Source of the DNA: Bryoerythrophyllum caledonicum
Lineage: Eukaryota; Streptophyta; Bryopsida; Pottiales; Pottiaceae
Assembly (NCBI GenBank): GCA_963971425.1
Contig: OZ020519.1
Coordinates: forward strand, 16,570,028-16,634,027
Reading direction: 5' to 3'
DNA length: 64,000 nucleotides
Below the pieces are notes generated by a model. The model was not told where the DNA came from. It ran no database searches and saw only the letters and a list, made by a program, of their open reading frames with translations. How positions within the stretch are numbered: position 1 is the stretch's first letter; each line of letters opens with the position of its first letter. Of the stretch, positions 63,775 to 64,000 are shown piece by piece. A program made the translations under genes and the position numbers.

Positions 63775-64000
63775 TCCCTCACCCAAAACCGACACCAATA
63801 GCGCATTTCGAAACCAGTGGGGTCGGATCTACATATCATGTAGTTACTTTCAGGGAAATCCTACATGTCGTGGGAGATAAATCTAGTTCCCGGATTCGTG
63901 GGAGATCAAGAATGCGAGTATGAGAGTGCAGTGTCACTAGCATTCCTGCCTGCCTTACTCCAACACAGACAACAAGTGGTAACTTAAGTTATCACGTTAT
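63775..64000. other. Fragment of the membrane-protein gene 5' flank
   Basis: 63775-63905 matches 22080-22210 (TCCCTCACCC, ACACCAATAGCGCATTTCGA, TTTCAGGGAAATC). The orientation is that of copy 1, opposite to copy 4. The last 90 bases show nothing recognisable. Confidence 0.6.

Overview
The window is nuclear DNA from a eukaryote, most likely a streptophyte (charophyte alga or early-diverging land plant). The evidence is a spliced, GC-rich gene for the plant-type mitochondrial ATP synthase delta (delta-prime) subunit, exons of a plant-type autoinhibited Ca2+-ATPase, AAACCCTAA telo-box motifs near the ATP synthase gene, and a dense load of nested transposons (LINE, PIF/Harbinger, Tc1/mariner, CACTA, Mutator-like, hAT-like, TTAA-type, one solo LTR). 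The species cannot be fixed from the sequence. Host genes are few; most of the window is mobile DNA.

Layout. 1-15050: a giant non-LTR retrotransposon (LINE) on the + strand whose left end lies outside the window. It has a repeat-rich upstream open frame, ORF1, and a very long ORF2 with low-complexity N-terminal tracts, two tandem 2A ribosome-skipping motifs (7160, 7670), an APE endonuclease, reverse transcriptase, an unrecognised middle domain, RNase H, and a CCHC finger followed by an RLE-like (PD-(D/E)xK) block. It ends in a 3' hairpin and a (TTC)n tail. It interrupts a PIF/Harbinger transposon (15051 to about 17742). 18640-22200: ATP synthase delta (+) and a convergent gene for an unrecognised small single-pass membrane protein (-). 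22231-22685: a 93-bp minisatellite. 22700-31290: AT-rich DNA with nested MITEs and a second Harbinger element. 31294-34191: a 5'-truncated second LINE copy (-). 34192-40527: a second, diverged direct copy of the 20410-28790 segment (membrane-protein gene copy 2, AT-rich DNA, half a Harbinger). 40951-41601: a MITE. 41744-42878: N-terminal exons of a Ca2+-ATPase (-), with an hAT-like MITE beyond them. 44419-46777: a MITE and a Mutator-like element with long inverted arms. 46939-50052: membrane-protein gene copy 3 (+) and ATP synthase delta copy 2 (-), an inverted duplicate of 19100-22200. 50670-50917: solo LTR. 51188-58687: TTAA-type MITEs, a CACTA-like foldback and two Tc1/mariner elements. 58688-59337: truncated membrane-protein gene copy 4. 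59338-63774: a CACTA-type element that may carry gene fragments. 63775-64000: a piece of the membrane-protein gene 5' flank.

How it fits together. One convergent gene pair (ATP synthase delta and the membrane-protein gene) has been copied repeatedly, inverted and direct, and the copies were then cut up by transposons. Because the copies align, they serve as empty-site controls: target-site duplications can be read directly for several insertions. ATP synthase delta copy 1 has canonical splice sites; copy 2 has lost its AG acceptor although its exons are nearly unchanged. The most unusual object is the LINE, which combines two endonuclease types, RNase H and duplicated 2A motifs in an element longer than 15 kb.
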